Assembly (NCBI RefSeq): GCF_005938625.1
Contig: NZ_VCNJ01000003.1
Span: forward strand, 124,001-188,000
Origin: Pseudomonas fluorescens
Lineage (GTDB): Bacteria > Pseudomonadota > Gammaproteobacteria > Pseudomonadales > Pseudomonadaceae
DNA length: 64,000 nt
Direction of reading: 5' to 3'
The notes beneath the pieces were generated by a model, which was given only the letters and a program-made list of their open reading frames with translations, had not been told where the DNA came from and searched no databases. A program made the translations under genes and the position numbers. Shown one piece after another: positions 46,530 through 55,009 of the stretch. Numbering within the stretch: the first letter of the stretch is position 1; every line of letters starts with the position of its first letter.

Positions 46530-47603
46530 TCACGCCTCGGGCGCCACAGCGCTGCGCTCAACCACCCTCGCCGGGATCTTCGAAGCCTTTCCCGCTTCCG
46601 ACATACGCGATGCGTATTGCTTGTACGCCGGCACCGCTCGCTCTTTATCGTTCATAGCCCAATAGCTATCTGCGAGATTCAGGTAAGCCACCGTCCGCTC
46701 TGGGTTGTGTGCAATTACCGCATTCAACAGTTCAATGGACTCTGCGTAGTAACCCGCCTCGCCGAGCAGAAAACCGAGGTCGTTGGACCAGCCGGGACGC
46801 TGCGGGTAGTAGTACTTTGCGGCGATATAGCTATCCGGGGGACAAGTGTCATGTGAACCACCACCCATCAACGCGTAGCTCATCGTATCCTTGAAGGAAG
46901 AGTCATCACCCTGTCGGTAGGCTGCCAGCGCCATATCCAGCAGATCAGCCGAATTGACGGTCATCAATTTCTTTCTAACGCCCTCAATACTGCCAGTACG
47001 AGCAACCCGCAGCTTCTGCAGCGCTTCACGCCCATCGAAAGAGGCGAGGGTGATCGGGCCCAATGTCTGCACCGGCAACTCCACAACGCTGACAAGCGAC
47101 CGGTCACAGGAGTCGTTATTCGCCACTTCCAGCAGAGCTTTCAGCTCAAACTGCTTTGAGCCTCTATTGAAGGCGAACAACAGGTTGAAGTTGTAAACCG
47201 CGTTATCTTCCTCGCTGGTTACCAGCGCGATGTAATCCCCAGCCTCAACGAACGGCTGCTTGACCACAGCTTCTTCAGCCTGCGGATCAATGACCGTCAT
47301 GACGCCGGGGCGACCTTTGAGTACATGGACGCTGAAGACACCCTGAAGCGCAGACGAGTACTGACTCTTGATCAGAGGCAGCGCCTTCGACGTATCGAGC
47401 AAGATGTCCTCGTCACGCGCTTGTTCCGGCGCAATCAACAATCGGTTAGAAACTTCGTCCGCATCACCCGCCAGCACAAACACCTTTTGCCGTGATGCAT
47501 CACCCAGCAAGCTAGCCGGAATTTCCTTGAGGACTTGCGGGGCAGAAAATGCGTAGGAAGTGGATAGAAGCCCAAGGCTCAACACGATAAAGCGAAAGAA
47601 CAT
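46530..47603 (-). CDS. Exported TPR-tailed protein (paralogue of next gene)
   Basis: A 357-residue protein with a signal peptide (IVLSLGLLSTSYAFSAP). The N-terminal two thirds has no known motif. The last ~95 residues have tetratricopeptide-like helices (NDLGFLLGEAGYYAESIELLNAVIAHNP, VAYLNLADSYWAMNDKERAV) and end with MSEAGKASKIPARVVERS. The same tail is found in the adjacent 47606 protein. The ATG at 47603 is preferred; a GTG at 47609 overlaps the previous stop as GTGA. The genes are clearly coupled. Confidence 0.65.
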   Translation of the reverse strand: MFFRFIVLSLGLLSTSYAFSAPQVLKEIPASLLGDASRQKVFVLAGDADEVSNRLLIAPEQARDEDILLDTSKALPLIKSQYSSALQGVFSVHVLKGRPGVMTVIDPQAEEAVVKQPFVEAGDYIALVTSEEDNAVYNFNLLFAFNRGSKQFELKALLEVANNDSCDRSLVSVVELPVQTLGPITLASFDGREALQKLRVARTGSIEGVRKKLMTVNSADLLDMALAAYRQGDDSSFKDTMSYALMGGGSHDTCPPDSYIAAKYYYPQRPGWSNDLGFLLGEAGYYAESIELLNAVIAHNPERTVAYLNLADSYWAMNDKERAVPAYKQYASRMSEAGKASKIPARVVERSAVAPEA

Positions 47604-47605
47604 AT

Positions 47606-48454
47606 TCACTCTTTCAGTCCCTGAATTTCGGATCGCTCAACGACGCGTTGCGGAATCTTCTGCGCTTTACCGGCGGCACTCATCGCGTCGCGGTACTCGC
47701 GGTAATAACGCTGCGCTTCCTCTTGGCGATCAAGTCGCCATAGCGAATCAGCCATGTTCAGCATCAGCACCGTGCGCTTACCAACCGCCTCAACGCCTCG
47801 ATAAAACTTCAGCGCCAACTCATCGTTGCCGCCCTCGGCCAAGTAGAAACCGAGGTCGTTGTAAGCCTGAACACTTTGCGCCGGGGGATGACAGGCCATG
47901 TAGGATTCCGGGCTTAAAAAGCTCAGGCTCCATTCGATGGACTCTGCTCGGGACTGTACCGGCTCGATACTCGAAGCATATTTCAGCAGGTCCTTGGGTG
48001 ACTTAGTCTCCAAGACAGGATTGAGCACCCCGCCCTCTTCGGAAACCCATTGATTGCCTACCCATTTACCCTCACAAAACCGCTCGTAACTCTCAGCAAG
48101 CACGCAACCGGTTTCCATCGAGATCACATCGCAATGCCCTTGTGATGTCGCTATTTCCTCACCGTTCTCACCTATGACTACGCCGTACTCCACCGCAGTC
48201 GCCAGTAGAAATTTTTTGTCAGGGCTGAGCCAATCAGGATAAGCCTGGCCACCAATGCCGGCATGAAACAACGGGAACGTTTTTCCATTCGCGGTGAACC
48301 AGGCAGTGGTAGATTCCACGACGGGTGATGTCCATTTTTTTGCCTGGAACGTAACTGTGTTTCCGGCGGCTCCCACTATTGGCGGGTCAACGGCAAAGAC
48401 ATTGGTAGCGCTGAACAAACCGCCAATCATCAACACCCACTTAAGGCTGGTCAT
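47606..48454 (-). CDS. Exported TPR-tailed protein
   Basis: A 282-residue protein with a signal peptide (WVLMIGGLFSATNVFAVDP). The middle contains HCDVISMETGCVLAESYERFC, a cysteine-rich loop. The C-terminal ~90 residues repeat the TPR-like tail of the neighbouring gene (YNDLGFYLAEGG, TVLMLNMADSLWRL, MSAAGKAQKIPQRVVERS). No catalytic motif is visible. Its stop abuts or overlaps the start of 46530. Confidence 0.65.
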   Translation of the reverse strand: MTSLKWVLMIGGLFSATNVFAVDPPIVGAAGNTVTFQAKKWTSPVVESTTAWFTANGKTFPLFHAGIGGQAYPDWLSPDKKFLLATAVEYGVVIGENGEEIATSQGHCDVISMETGCVLAESYERFCEGKWVGNQWVSEEGGVLNPVLETKSPKDLLKYASSIEPVQSRAESIEWSLSFLSPESYMACHPPAQSVQAYNDLGFYLAEGGNDELALKFYRGVEAVGKRTVLMLNMADSLWRLDRQEEAQRYYREYRDAMSAAGKAQKIPQRVVERSEIQGLKE

Positions 48455-48472
48455 AGCAAATCCTTTTCGCCG

Positions 48473-48844
48473 TTAGCCGGCCTTTTGTTTTGTCAGGCAC
48501 TTCGCATAGCCGTCCGCAAACTTGGCGTCGAATGACAACGCCACCGGTTCATCCAACTCGGCCGAGGTGTTGAGCAATTCGTGGGTAGCCGGGGTGTATT
48601 TGATCCAGCCAATCGTGCCGGTGCCGTCGGTGTCGAAAAACAGCTGAGCGCGCACTACTTCACCGTCGTCCTCGTCGATCAGCAAATTGACCTTGTCCTT
48701 GCCGATATAACGGAACGGAAAATCGCTGCTCCTGACAAGCTCAGTAAGGTAGCCGTAGCAACTCCCCTCACTGGCAGTCGCGGGCAGTGAATGAGATAAA
48801 AACAAAAGCGCAATCAGCACAGGCCGAATGAAAAACCAGTTCAT
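48473..48844 (-). CDS. Small exported protein of unknown function
   Basis: A 123-residue protein with a signal peptide (IRPVLIALLFLSHSLPATASEG). The mature part has two cysteines at opposite ends (GSCYGYLTEL and AKCLTKQ) and an acidic DEDDGEVVRAQLFFDTDGTG stretch. The ATG at 48844 follows AGGAG by 8 nt. This start lies 4 bp from the preceding stop at 48849, which supports operon membership. No family recognised. Confidence 0.62.
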   Translation of the reverse strand: MNWFFIRPVLIALLFLSHSLPATASEGSCYGYLTELVRSSDFPFRYIGKDKVNLLIDEDDGEVVRAQLFFDTDGTGTIGWIKYTPATHELLNTSAELDEPVALSFDAKFADGYAKCLTKQKAG

Positions 48845-48848
48845 CCAC

Positions 48849-49355
48849 TCACTCCTCATCCATCTGCGACGATTCCACATCGGTCATGCTCAGCAGCCGG
48901 AATTCGTTTTTCACAAATTCGTAGTAACGGTCTCGGTTACCACTTTCCAAAGCATTCCCTTGGGCATCTTCTTCGCCGTCGAGCGTGATGCCGGACACGA
49001 TAATCAAGCTGCTGTCGGGCTGGTAAACCATGCCGAACGTGCTGCCGTCGTAAGCATTCGGCAGACCACCAACAACCTCACCGGTCTGGACGTCCAGCAC
49101 TTCGCCGCAAATGGCGCTACCGCCACAGCCGAGCCTGTGCAGGATGTAATGGCCGGCGAAGTTGACCTTGCCTTTCAGGGCTTGCACCCGTACCTGATCC
49201 ATCATTGGACTGCTGTTTTCTTGCGGTACCAATTTATGGTTGGGGCCGGTGAAAACAGGCGTGACGGTGTAATCCTTGAAGGCTGGATCGGCAGCGAATG
49301 CCATGGACGCGGCAGCCAATATCAAGCTGCCGAGAAGAACCGAAAATCCTTTCAC
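48849..49355 (-). CDS. Small exported protein of unknown function
   Basis: A 168-residue protein if translation starts at the GTG at 49355. That start has GGAG 8 nt upstream and gives a clean signal peptide (KGFSVLLGSLILAAASMAFA). A longer frame from TTG at 49406 puts 17 extra residues in front and is less likely. The mature protein has LKGKVNFAGHYILHRLGCGGSAICGEVLDVQTGEVVGG, a pattern also seen in scattered bacterial hypothetical proteins. The CGGSAICG cysteines may form a disulphide. Function unknown. Confidence 0.65.
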   Translation of the reverse strand: MKGFSVLLGSLILAAASMAFAADPAFKDYTVTPVFTGPNHKLVPQENSSPMMDQVRVQALKGKVNFAGHYILHRLGCGGSAICGEVLDVQTGEVVGGLPNAYDGSTFGMVYQPDSSLIIVSGITLDGEEDAQGNALESGNRDRYYEFVKNEFRLLSMTDVESSQMDEE

Positions 49356-49392
49356 GCTGTAGCTCCGTCGACGTAATGCATTTTGGGGATGT

Positions 49393-50121
49393 TCATTCGA
49401 AGGCAATGCCGCGCACCGCTTTCCTGATTTGCTCGAACCCTTCGTTGCTGATCGCCAGCGGGGCGGATGAACCTGATTCCGCCGAGCCGATCAGCACGTC
49501 TTTACCTCGCAGCAGGCAAAAAGCGATGCGGGTTATGTGCCGTCGTGATTTGTCGTGGAAACCGAAGATGAACCCCGAAGAATTCTCCCCTCCCCATTGT
49601 TCGAAGGTGTAGGTATTCGCACGACCCGCCAGAGAGTTGGGCACCCAGCCCTGATCGGTACGAGTCGCCGGACACCTGCGGTCGTTGTCGTCACGCAGGA
49701 CTTGCACCGCAAACGCATCGTCTTCCGGGGGTTTCCAATCGGTGAGAAGCGAAAAATATTCCGAGTTTTCACACATCAAACCAAACCACGGCTGGCTCAG
49801 GTCACCGTGTTTCTCGAAGTGCCAGTCGGCACCACTCGACGTCTGCGCTTGCCACAAGCTGGGGGCGCTGGACGGTTTGGGCAGTTGTTTGGCTGCGATA
49901 AATACCGAATAGAAATCGTCGAACTTCAGCCATTGGTTCTGCAGCAGCGGCATGGAGAACCGACACGAACCCATGTCTACAACTGTCTCGGTCGGGCCTT
50001 GCGCAACCGGCGACTGGCCGGGCTCGTTACCGACCAATACAGGACCTGCGGCAGTCACATAATCCACCTGTAAAAACGCGACCAGACCAAAGATCAATTC
50101 GCGGAGGTATCGTAGTTTCAC
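49393..50121 (-). CDS. Exported protein of unknown function
   Basis: A 242-residue protein starting with GTG whose codon overlaps the stop of the large fusion gene (GTGA), a strong sign of coupling. A signal peptide (LIFGLVAFLQVDYVTAAGP) exports it. It has several cysteines and tryptophans (MGSCRFSMPL, FGLMCENSEYFSLL, AFCLLRGKDVLIG). The closing NEGFEQIRKAVRGIAF and the general size recall T6SS-type immunity proteins. That likeness is weak and no family was recognised. Confidence 0.6.
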   Translation of the reverse strand: MKLRYLRELIFGLVAFLQVDYVTAAGPVLVGNEPGQSPVAQGPTETVVDMGSCRFSMPLLQNQWLKFDDFYSVFIAAKQLPKPSSAPSLWQAQTSSGADWHFEKHGDLSQPWFGLMCENSEYFSLLTDWKPPEDDAFAVQVLRDDNDRRCPATRTDQGWVPNSLAGRANTYTFEQWGGENSSGFIFGFHDKSRRHITRIAFCLLRGKDVLIGSAESGSSAPLAISNEGFEQIRKAVRGIAFE

Positions 50122-52568
50122 TTCGCATCCTTCGAATTGATCAATTGCAACTCACCATCCCGATACAACACCTCACACCCCACCCACGCCGGATCCACCT
50201 GTGGCATCACCGCCGACGGCTTGCGCAATTCGCGCAACAACGTCGAGCCATGCGACAGCCGCCCACCCATCCGCGCAATCACTGCCCGCGCTGTTTGGTA
50301 ATGCGCGTGCCGCCCCGGATCGAGGGTGTCTTCGAGCAAGATGTCCTCGCCGAGGATGCCCCGCACCTGCCCCGGATAAATCATGAACCCGGTCGCCTGC
50401 TCGGCACCTTCGCGACCGTCCTGCCAGAAGCTGCCGTCACGGGTGCGAATGTCGGGATGCGGTGCAAACCAGTGCTCGCGATCCGCCAGCGGCATGGCGT
50501 GGTGCAGACGAAAGAAGATGCGCATGAGGTTGTCGCGATACCACTCGCGTACTTGCAGGTAGTAACCGCGCAGGCCCGGCAGGCCGCTCGAATGCGCGAG
50601 GCGGATCAGCCCTGACCATTGCGGGAATGGCTGTAGCGGCAGATCGCTCGACGCGGGCCGAGGGGTGGCCGGATCGGTTTCCCACGGCAATCGATGTGGA
50701 CTGTTTTCAAGGTTGTCGTAAGCGGTCGGCGGGCGGCCCAGCCAATCGCCGCCGCTGCTGGCCAGTGCCGTGGCGATGCACAGATTGCCTTGCACCACGA
50801 ACACGTAAAACCGGGTGAACCAGTCCGCGAGTTGTTGGCCATCGGCAGCTTGGGCGACGAGTTCGGCCAGCTCCCGATCGAAACGCTGCAAACCGTTTTC
50901 AAGGTTCAGCAAATGCCCGCGAGCCTTGCGTTGCATACGCAAAAACAGCGGCAACGAACGCAGCATCTTCAGCGGTTGCCACGGCAAATGCGGCGTCGCG
51001 CCACCGACTTCACCAGCGTAGTTGCTGGCGCTGATGCCCCAGTCGGCCAGCCGGGCAAGAAACAGATCATTGTTGATGTAGGAAGCGCCGCCGAACATGG
51101 CGGTGAACGGCTCGTTGTCCTGCAACACCCGCGCATCCCAACGCGCCATGATCGCCGGGATACTCGCTGCCGCGCGGCGCTGGGCGTATTCCACCAAGAC
51201 GCTCGGTTGCGGCGGCAGGATCTCGGCGATGTTCGCGGCGGTCAGGTGCCGGCGCCAGCCGTAGTCGCTGATCGGCCGGTATTGCAGCAGCCACAATTGC
51301 GCGCCGTCCCAGGCCCATTCGACGTCGCCGGGCACGTAGTGGAACGCGCGCAGCACGTCTTGCAGAAAGCGCCACAGCAGGTCCTCGGTCAAGCCGTGGG
51401 ACGGCGTGAATGTGCCGCTGCGCCACGCATCGCCGAGCCGCGAAAGCGTTGCCCGCGCGGGGCTGACTTGACCGTCGGCGAGCGATTCGAGATGGCCTTC
51501 AACCCACTCCAGTTCTACCGAGAGATGGCGCACAAAAGCGATCCCGGAAACTACAGGCGTGATGAAGCGCTGCACCACCACTTCCTCGACGCCTTCGGCC
51601 GTCAGTTCGGCGATGCGTTTCGGCACATTGGCGGACGGCTCGCGCAGATAGGTCGTGCTCAAACCGGCATTCGCCGAATCGGCCTGATCCTCGCCATAAC
51701 TGGAGGAGCGCACCGCCCAGGTCACATCAGGTTGGGCGGCGAGAAATGCCGGCAGACGCGGATCGGCGCAATCGTTGAGCGTCAGCGCCGCCGGGACCGC
51801 TTGCCGCGCCAGTTCAGCCAGGCGCAAACGCCCGCCCTTGGTGTGCGCGACAAACCCGCGCTCGCCCGACTCCAGCCACTGCGTGAATTCGGCGGGCGAG
51901 TCGATCCACGGGTAATGACCCCAACCAGATTTGAGGCTGATGGTCAGATCAGCGCGGGCGAGAATCGCCGACCACGCTGCCGCTTGCTCGATGCCGAGTA
52001 CAGCGTCCTGATCGCCCCAAACCAGCTCGACCGGATCGGTGATCCACTCCAGCAGCGGCAGCGCAGTGTCGGCGCGAATCAGATCCCAGTGCGGCACAAA
52101 CGCACGGCAGCGCGCATAGCCGGCGCCCATGCGCTGGTACTGCGCAGGCGTCCAGGTCTGCTTGGAAAACTTGCGCGCGAACAGCGTGGGTTTGTTCGAC
52201 AGTAGCCAGTGAATGGTCTTGCGGATGGGCAGCGGCGACATCAATGCCGGCAAGCGACGCTGCCACAAAAATGCCCCAACCGGCGCCAACAGAACACTGC
52301 GCGAAAAGTGCCCGGGGCGACGTTGCAACGCGTGCAGCACCAGCAACGCGTTGACCCCGACCGCCATGATCGCGCTGCCCTGCTTCGTCATCGCCAGCAA
52401 GGTTTGCGCGTAGTCCGCCAGATCCTCGCAGGGTGGCAGCGGATTGGCGCCGAAGCCCGACAACTCCAGCGGCACCACGTCGTAGCGCTGGAAGTGCGGC
52501 AGCGCGTCATCCCACCAATCGGCAGCGCTGCCGTTGCCGGCCAGCAGGTACATCAACGGCTTGTTCAT
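50118..52568 (-). CDS. Fusion: degenerate alpha/beta hydrolase + ATP-grasp + phosphohistidine (PEP synthase/RPH-like) protein
   Basis: An 816-residue protein with three parts. Residues 1-235 look like an alpha/beta hydrolase (LLAGNGSAADWWDDALPHF, LVWGDQDAV, GWGHYPWIDSP), but the nucleophile elbow reads AVGVNALL, so the serine is replaced by Asn73. Residues ~240-450 are a PEP/pyruvate-binding ATP-grasp domain (WAVRSSSYGEDQADSANAGL, VVVQRFITPVVSGIAFV, VEWAWDGAQLWLLQYRPI). The end (745-816) is a swivelling phosphohistidine domain with His773 in GGRLSHGSTLLREL. This resembles PEP synthase and rifampin phosphotransferase. The substrate is unknown. It lies 9 bp after the TIGR01777 gene. Confidence 0.8.
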   Translation of the reverse strand: MNKPLMYLLAGNGSAADWWDDALPHFQRYDVVPLELSGFGANPLPPCEDLADYAQTLLAMTKQGSAIMAVGVNALLVLHALQRRPGHFSRSVLLAPVGAFLWQRRLPALMSPLPIRKTIHWLLSNKPTLFARKFSKQTWTPAQYQRMGAGYARCRAFVPHWDLIRADTALPLLEWITDPVELVWGDQDAVLGIEQAAAWSAILARADLTISLKSGWGHYPWIDSPAEFTQWLESGERGFVAHTKGGRLRLAELARQAVPAALTLNDCADPRLPAFLAAQPDVTWAVRSSSYGEDQADSANAGLSTTYLREPSANVPKRIAELTAEGVEEVVVQRFITPVVSGIAFVRHLSVELEWVEGHLESLADGQVSPARATLSRLGDAWRSGTFTPSHGLTEDLLWRFLQDVLRAFHYVPGDVEWAWDGAQLWLLQYRPISDYGWRRHLTAANIAEILPPQPSVLVEYAQRRAAASIPAIMARWDARVLQDNEPFTAMFGGASYINNDLFLARLADWGISASNYAGEVGGATPHLPWQPLKMLRSLPLFLRMQRKARGHLLNLENGLQRFDRELAELVAQAADGQQLADWFTRFYVFVVQGNLCIATALASSGGDWLGRPPTAYDNLENSPHRLPWETDPATPRPASSDLPLQPFPQWSGLIRLAHSSGLPGLRGYYLQVREWYRDNLMRIFFRLHHAMPLADREHWFAPHPDIRTRDGSFWQDGREGAEQATGFMIYPGQVRGILGEDILLEDTLDPGRHAHYQTARAVIARMGGRLSHGSTLLRELRKPSAVMPQVDPAWVGCEVLYRDGELQLINSKDAK

Positions 52569-52577
52569 GAGCGATCC

Positions 52578-53972
52578 TCAGGTCAGATCGCGCAGAGCAG
52601 CGTCGAGGGTTGGATAGCGGAATGTGTAGCCCGCCTCGGTCAAACGCTGCGGCACCACGCGCTGACCGTCGAAGAACAACTGCGCCATCTCCCCCGCCAA
52701 TGCACGCACTGGCGCGGCGGGAATGTGCAACCACACCGGGCGCTTGAGGACTTTGCCGGCCTGCTCGGCGAACGCGGCCTGACTGACCGTTTCGGGCGCG
52801 ACCATGTTGTAGGTGCCGCCCAGACTGTCGTCGTTGAAAGACCGCGCGATCACCTGAAGCACATCGTCGCGATGCACCCAGCTCATGATCTGCCGACCAT
52901 CGCCCATGCGACCGCCGAAGCCCAGGCGGAACGGCAGCAGCAACGGCGTCAACGCACCGCCGGGGCCGAAGACCACGCCAAGACGCAGCACCACCTGACG
53001 CACGCCAAACTCGGTGGCCGGTTGCGCGGCGGCTTCCCAACGCGCGCAGAGTTCGGCCATGAAACCGTCGCCCTTGCTGGCGTGTTCGTCGAGGTTTTCG
53101 CTGGCATCGCGCACGCCGTAGAAACCGATGGCCGAGGCTTGAATCCATAGCGCTGGTTTTTGCTTGGTGTTCTTCAGCCAAGTCATCAACGCTTCGGTGG
53201 TGCTGACTCGACTGGCGAGCAGTTGCGCCTGACGTTTGGGAGTCCAGCGTGGGCCGGCGACAGGGGCGCCGGCGAAATTGATGATTACGTCGAAGGCTTC
53301 GTCGTGGCTGAGTTCGCTGAGCGAATGCACGCAGCGGACGCGGCCGTTGAATAGATTGGCCGCGCTCAACGGATCGCGCGTCAGTACGCTGACCGAGTGG
53401 CCCGCGTCGAGTAATTGATTGACCAAGGCTTCACCGATGAATCCGGTGCCGCCAGTGATCAGCACGCGTTTGAAAGCGCTGTCGGCAAACGGGTTGGATT
53501 GGCTCGGAGTCTTTACTGCAGGAGGCTTCCGGCGATCATGCCGATACAGCCAGAACAACGGCGGCAACAACACCAGCAACGCAAAACCGTCGAGCCACAA
53601 GTGCGACCAGACCTGTTGTTGCGCTGAAAGCCACATGTCCTGCGGCGCCCATAACAGGATGCCGGCGCTCAACCAGCCCCACACTGCCGGGGCTTTCAAG
53701 CGATTGCCCAAGTGCACCAACGCGAGCATGTACAACGAATAGCTTTGCAGCGTCGCGCCGAACAGCGCGAGCCACCAGACTTGTTGTTCGTGGCCGGCCG
53801 CAGGTACCGCATCGGCGCCCCAGAATGCGAGTTCGAGAACTTCAAGATAGCCGTCGAGTAAACCGGAATGCCCGGCCCAGGTCAGGGTGAGACCGGCGAG
53901 AATGTGCACGATTGCGGCGGCGTATAACCAGAGCACTAGCGCTGGGCGAAGGGAGAACGAGGGGGCTGGCAT
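52578..53972 (-). CDS. TIGR01777-family oxidoreductase with N-terminal membrane domain
   Basis: A 464-residue protein. Residues ~1-150 hold four membrane helices (LVLWLYAAAIVHILAGLTL, WWLALFGATLQSYSLYMLALV, WGWLSAGILLW, WLDGFALLVLLPPLFWLY). From about 165 a nucleotide-sugar-epimerase-like SDR begins (KRVLITGGTGFIGEALVNQL). It has the TIGR01777 marks NFAGAPVAGPRW, ASAIGFYG, RLGVVFGPGGAL and SWVHRDDV. Such proteins are usually soluble; the membrane domain is an addition. The ATG at 53972 follows AGGA by 6 nt. It is the first gene of the run extending to 46031. Confidence 0.82.
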   Translation of the reverse strand: MPAPSFSLRPALVLWLYAAAIVHILAGLTLTWAGHSGLLDGYLEVLELAFWGADAVPAAGHEQQVWWLALFGATLQSYSLYMLALVHLGNRLKAPAVWGWLSAGILLWAPQDMWLSAQQQVWSHLWLDGFALLVLLPPLFWLYRHDRRKPPAVKTPSQSNPFADSAFKRVLITGGTGFIGEALVNQLLDAGHSVSVLTRDPLSAANLFNGRVRCVHSLSELSHDEAFDVIINFAGAPVAGPRWTPKRQAQLLASRVSTTEALMTWLKNTKQKPALWIQASAIGFYGVRDASENLDEHASKGDGFMAELCARWEAAAQPATEFGVRQVVLRLGVVFGPGGALTPLLLPFRLGFGGRMGDGRQIMSWVHRDDVLQVIARSFNDDSLGGTYNMVAPETVSQAAFAEQAGKVLKRPVWLHIPAAPVRALAGEMAQLFFDGQRVVPQRLTEAGYTFRYPTLDAALRDLT

Positions 53973-54039
53973 TCCGTGTCCTGAGCGCATTCCTTGGGGG
54001 TGGGGAGTTTAAAGGAAATGCGTGGGGTTTCGGGGGTTG

Positions 54040-54327
54040 TCAGTAGCAGTAGCTGGGTTTGATTGGTGTGGTGGAGTTTTTCTTCAAGTGTTCCAAACCG
54101 AAACTCGCGCCTTCACTACCCTTCGCGAGGGCCATTTGGTAACAGGCCATGGCTCGGGATGGATCCTTGGTGCCCCACTCGCCGCTAGCGAAGGTAGATC
54201 CCAACTTGCTGATCGCGTTGGCATTGCCCATTTTCACGGCGCCCATCAGTGCTTGCTCTGCAAGCGCAGGATTTTTGCAGGGACCGTTGGATGTTAGCTC
54301 GTTGCCGTCGCATCCTCGGATGGACAA
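54040..54327 (-). pseudogene. Sel1-like fragment, possibly frameshifted tail of the LprI gene
   Basis: The frame encodes CKNPALAEQALMGAVKMGNA and SGEWGTKDPSRAMACYQMAL, two Sel1-type helical repeats. Its only upstream start is a TTG at 54327 without a ribosome site, and the frame is closed by a TAA just above that. It overlaps the end of the LprI-type gene in the -1 frame. Either it is translated by re-initiation or it was once the C-terminus of that protein. Confidence 0.45.
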
Positions 54328-54764
54328 GCGTCGCTGGCATTGCCTTTATCGGATAGATGCGCGGACTGTTCCGGCGCAATCTTGTCCAGATACGCCGAGC
54401 GCTCGCGACTCATTCTGGCGATACACGAGTTGATAGCGAACACATGCGCCGGCATCCCAGTCTCGATCTCGAACGCCTCCAAAGGGCAATTCGCATCGCG
54501 CAATTTCAGCCACGCACGTTGCGACTCCTTGACCTTCGCCGCGTACTCCACGCCCAACGCCGGATCTGCTCGATAATCAGACTCAAGCCGCGACATCAAC
54601 TGCTTGTAGCTGACATTCAACTGCGCATCGGCAGCCTTCTTCGCCGCCTCCGAGCAGGGCACCATTTCCAGGCTTGAGGTGACATGGCTGCAGTCGTCCT
54701 GCGCATAGGCCGCTGAAAATGGCAGTAGCAGCGCGGCTAGCAGGGTAAAAACAAAACGGTTCAC
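54294..54764 (-). CDS. LprI-type lysozyme inhibitor domain protein (DUF1311)
   Basis: A 156-residue exported protein: a signal peptide (FVFTLLAALLLPFSAAYAQ), then the LprI/DUF1311 pattern with DDCSHVTSSLEMVPCSEAAKKAADAQLNVSYKQLM and ESQRAWLKLRDANCPLEA. Cysteines are spaced for the usual disulphides. Mycobacterial LprI inhibits lysozyme, and many relatives lie next to cell-wall lytic effectors. Start is GTG at 54764 with AAGGAAG upstream. It lies downstream of a T6SS lytic effector and its probable immunity gene, where an anti-lysozyme role would fit. Confidence 0.75.
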   Translation of the reverse strand: MNRFVFTLLAALLLPFSAAYAQDDCSHVTSSLEMVPCSEAAKKAADAQLNVSYKQLMSRLESDYRADPALGVEYAAKVKESQRAWLKLRDANCPLEAFEIETGMPAHVFAINSCIARMSRERSAYLDKIAPEQSAHLSDKGNASDACPSEDATATS

Positions 54765-55009
54765 AGTGTTCTTCCTTGAGTGATTCGGGCTTTGCGTTGA
54801 ATAAAAATGGGACAGACCACATTTTTCTTATCATTAATAAAACGTGGTTTGCACCCATTCTCAGCCTGTATACCTATCGAATTTCTGAACCTAGCGGTGA
54901 CCGCCCAATGCAGTTACCTTTCATTTAATCCTGCAGGAAAGAATAGAAATAAGATCAGATTAATTAGCAGTACCATTTACATGATCTACACCACTTCGCA
55001 CTCAGCGCA

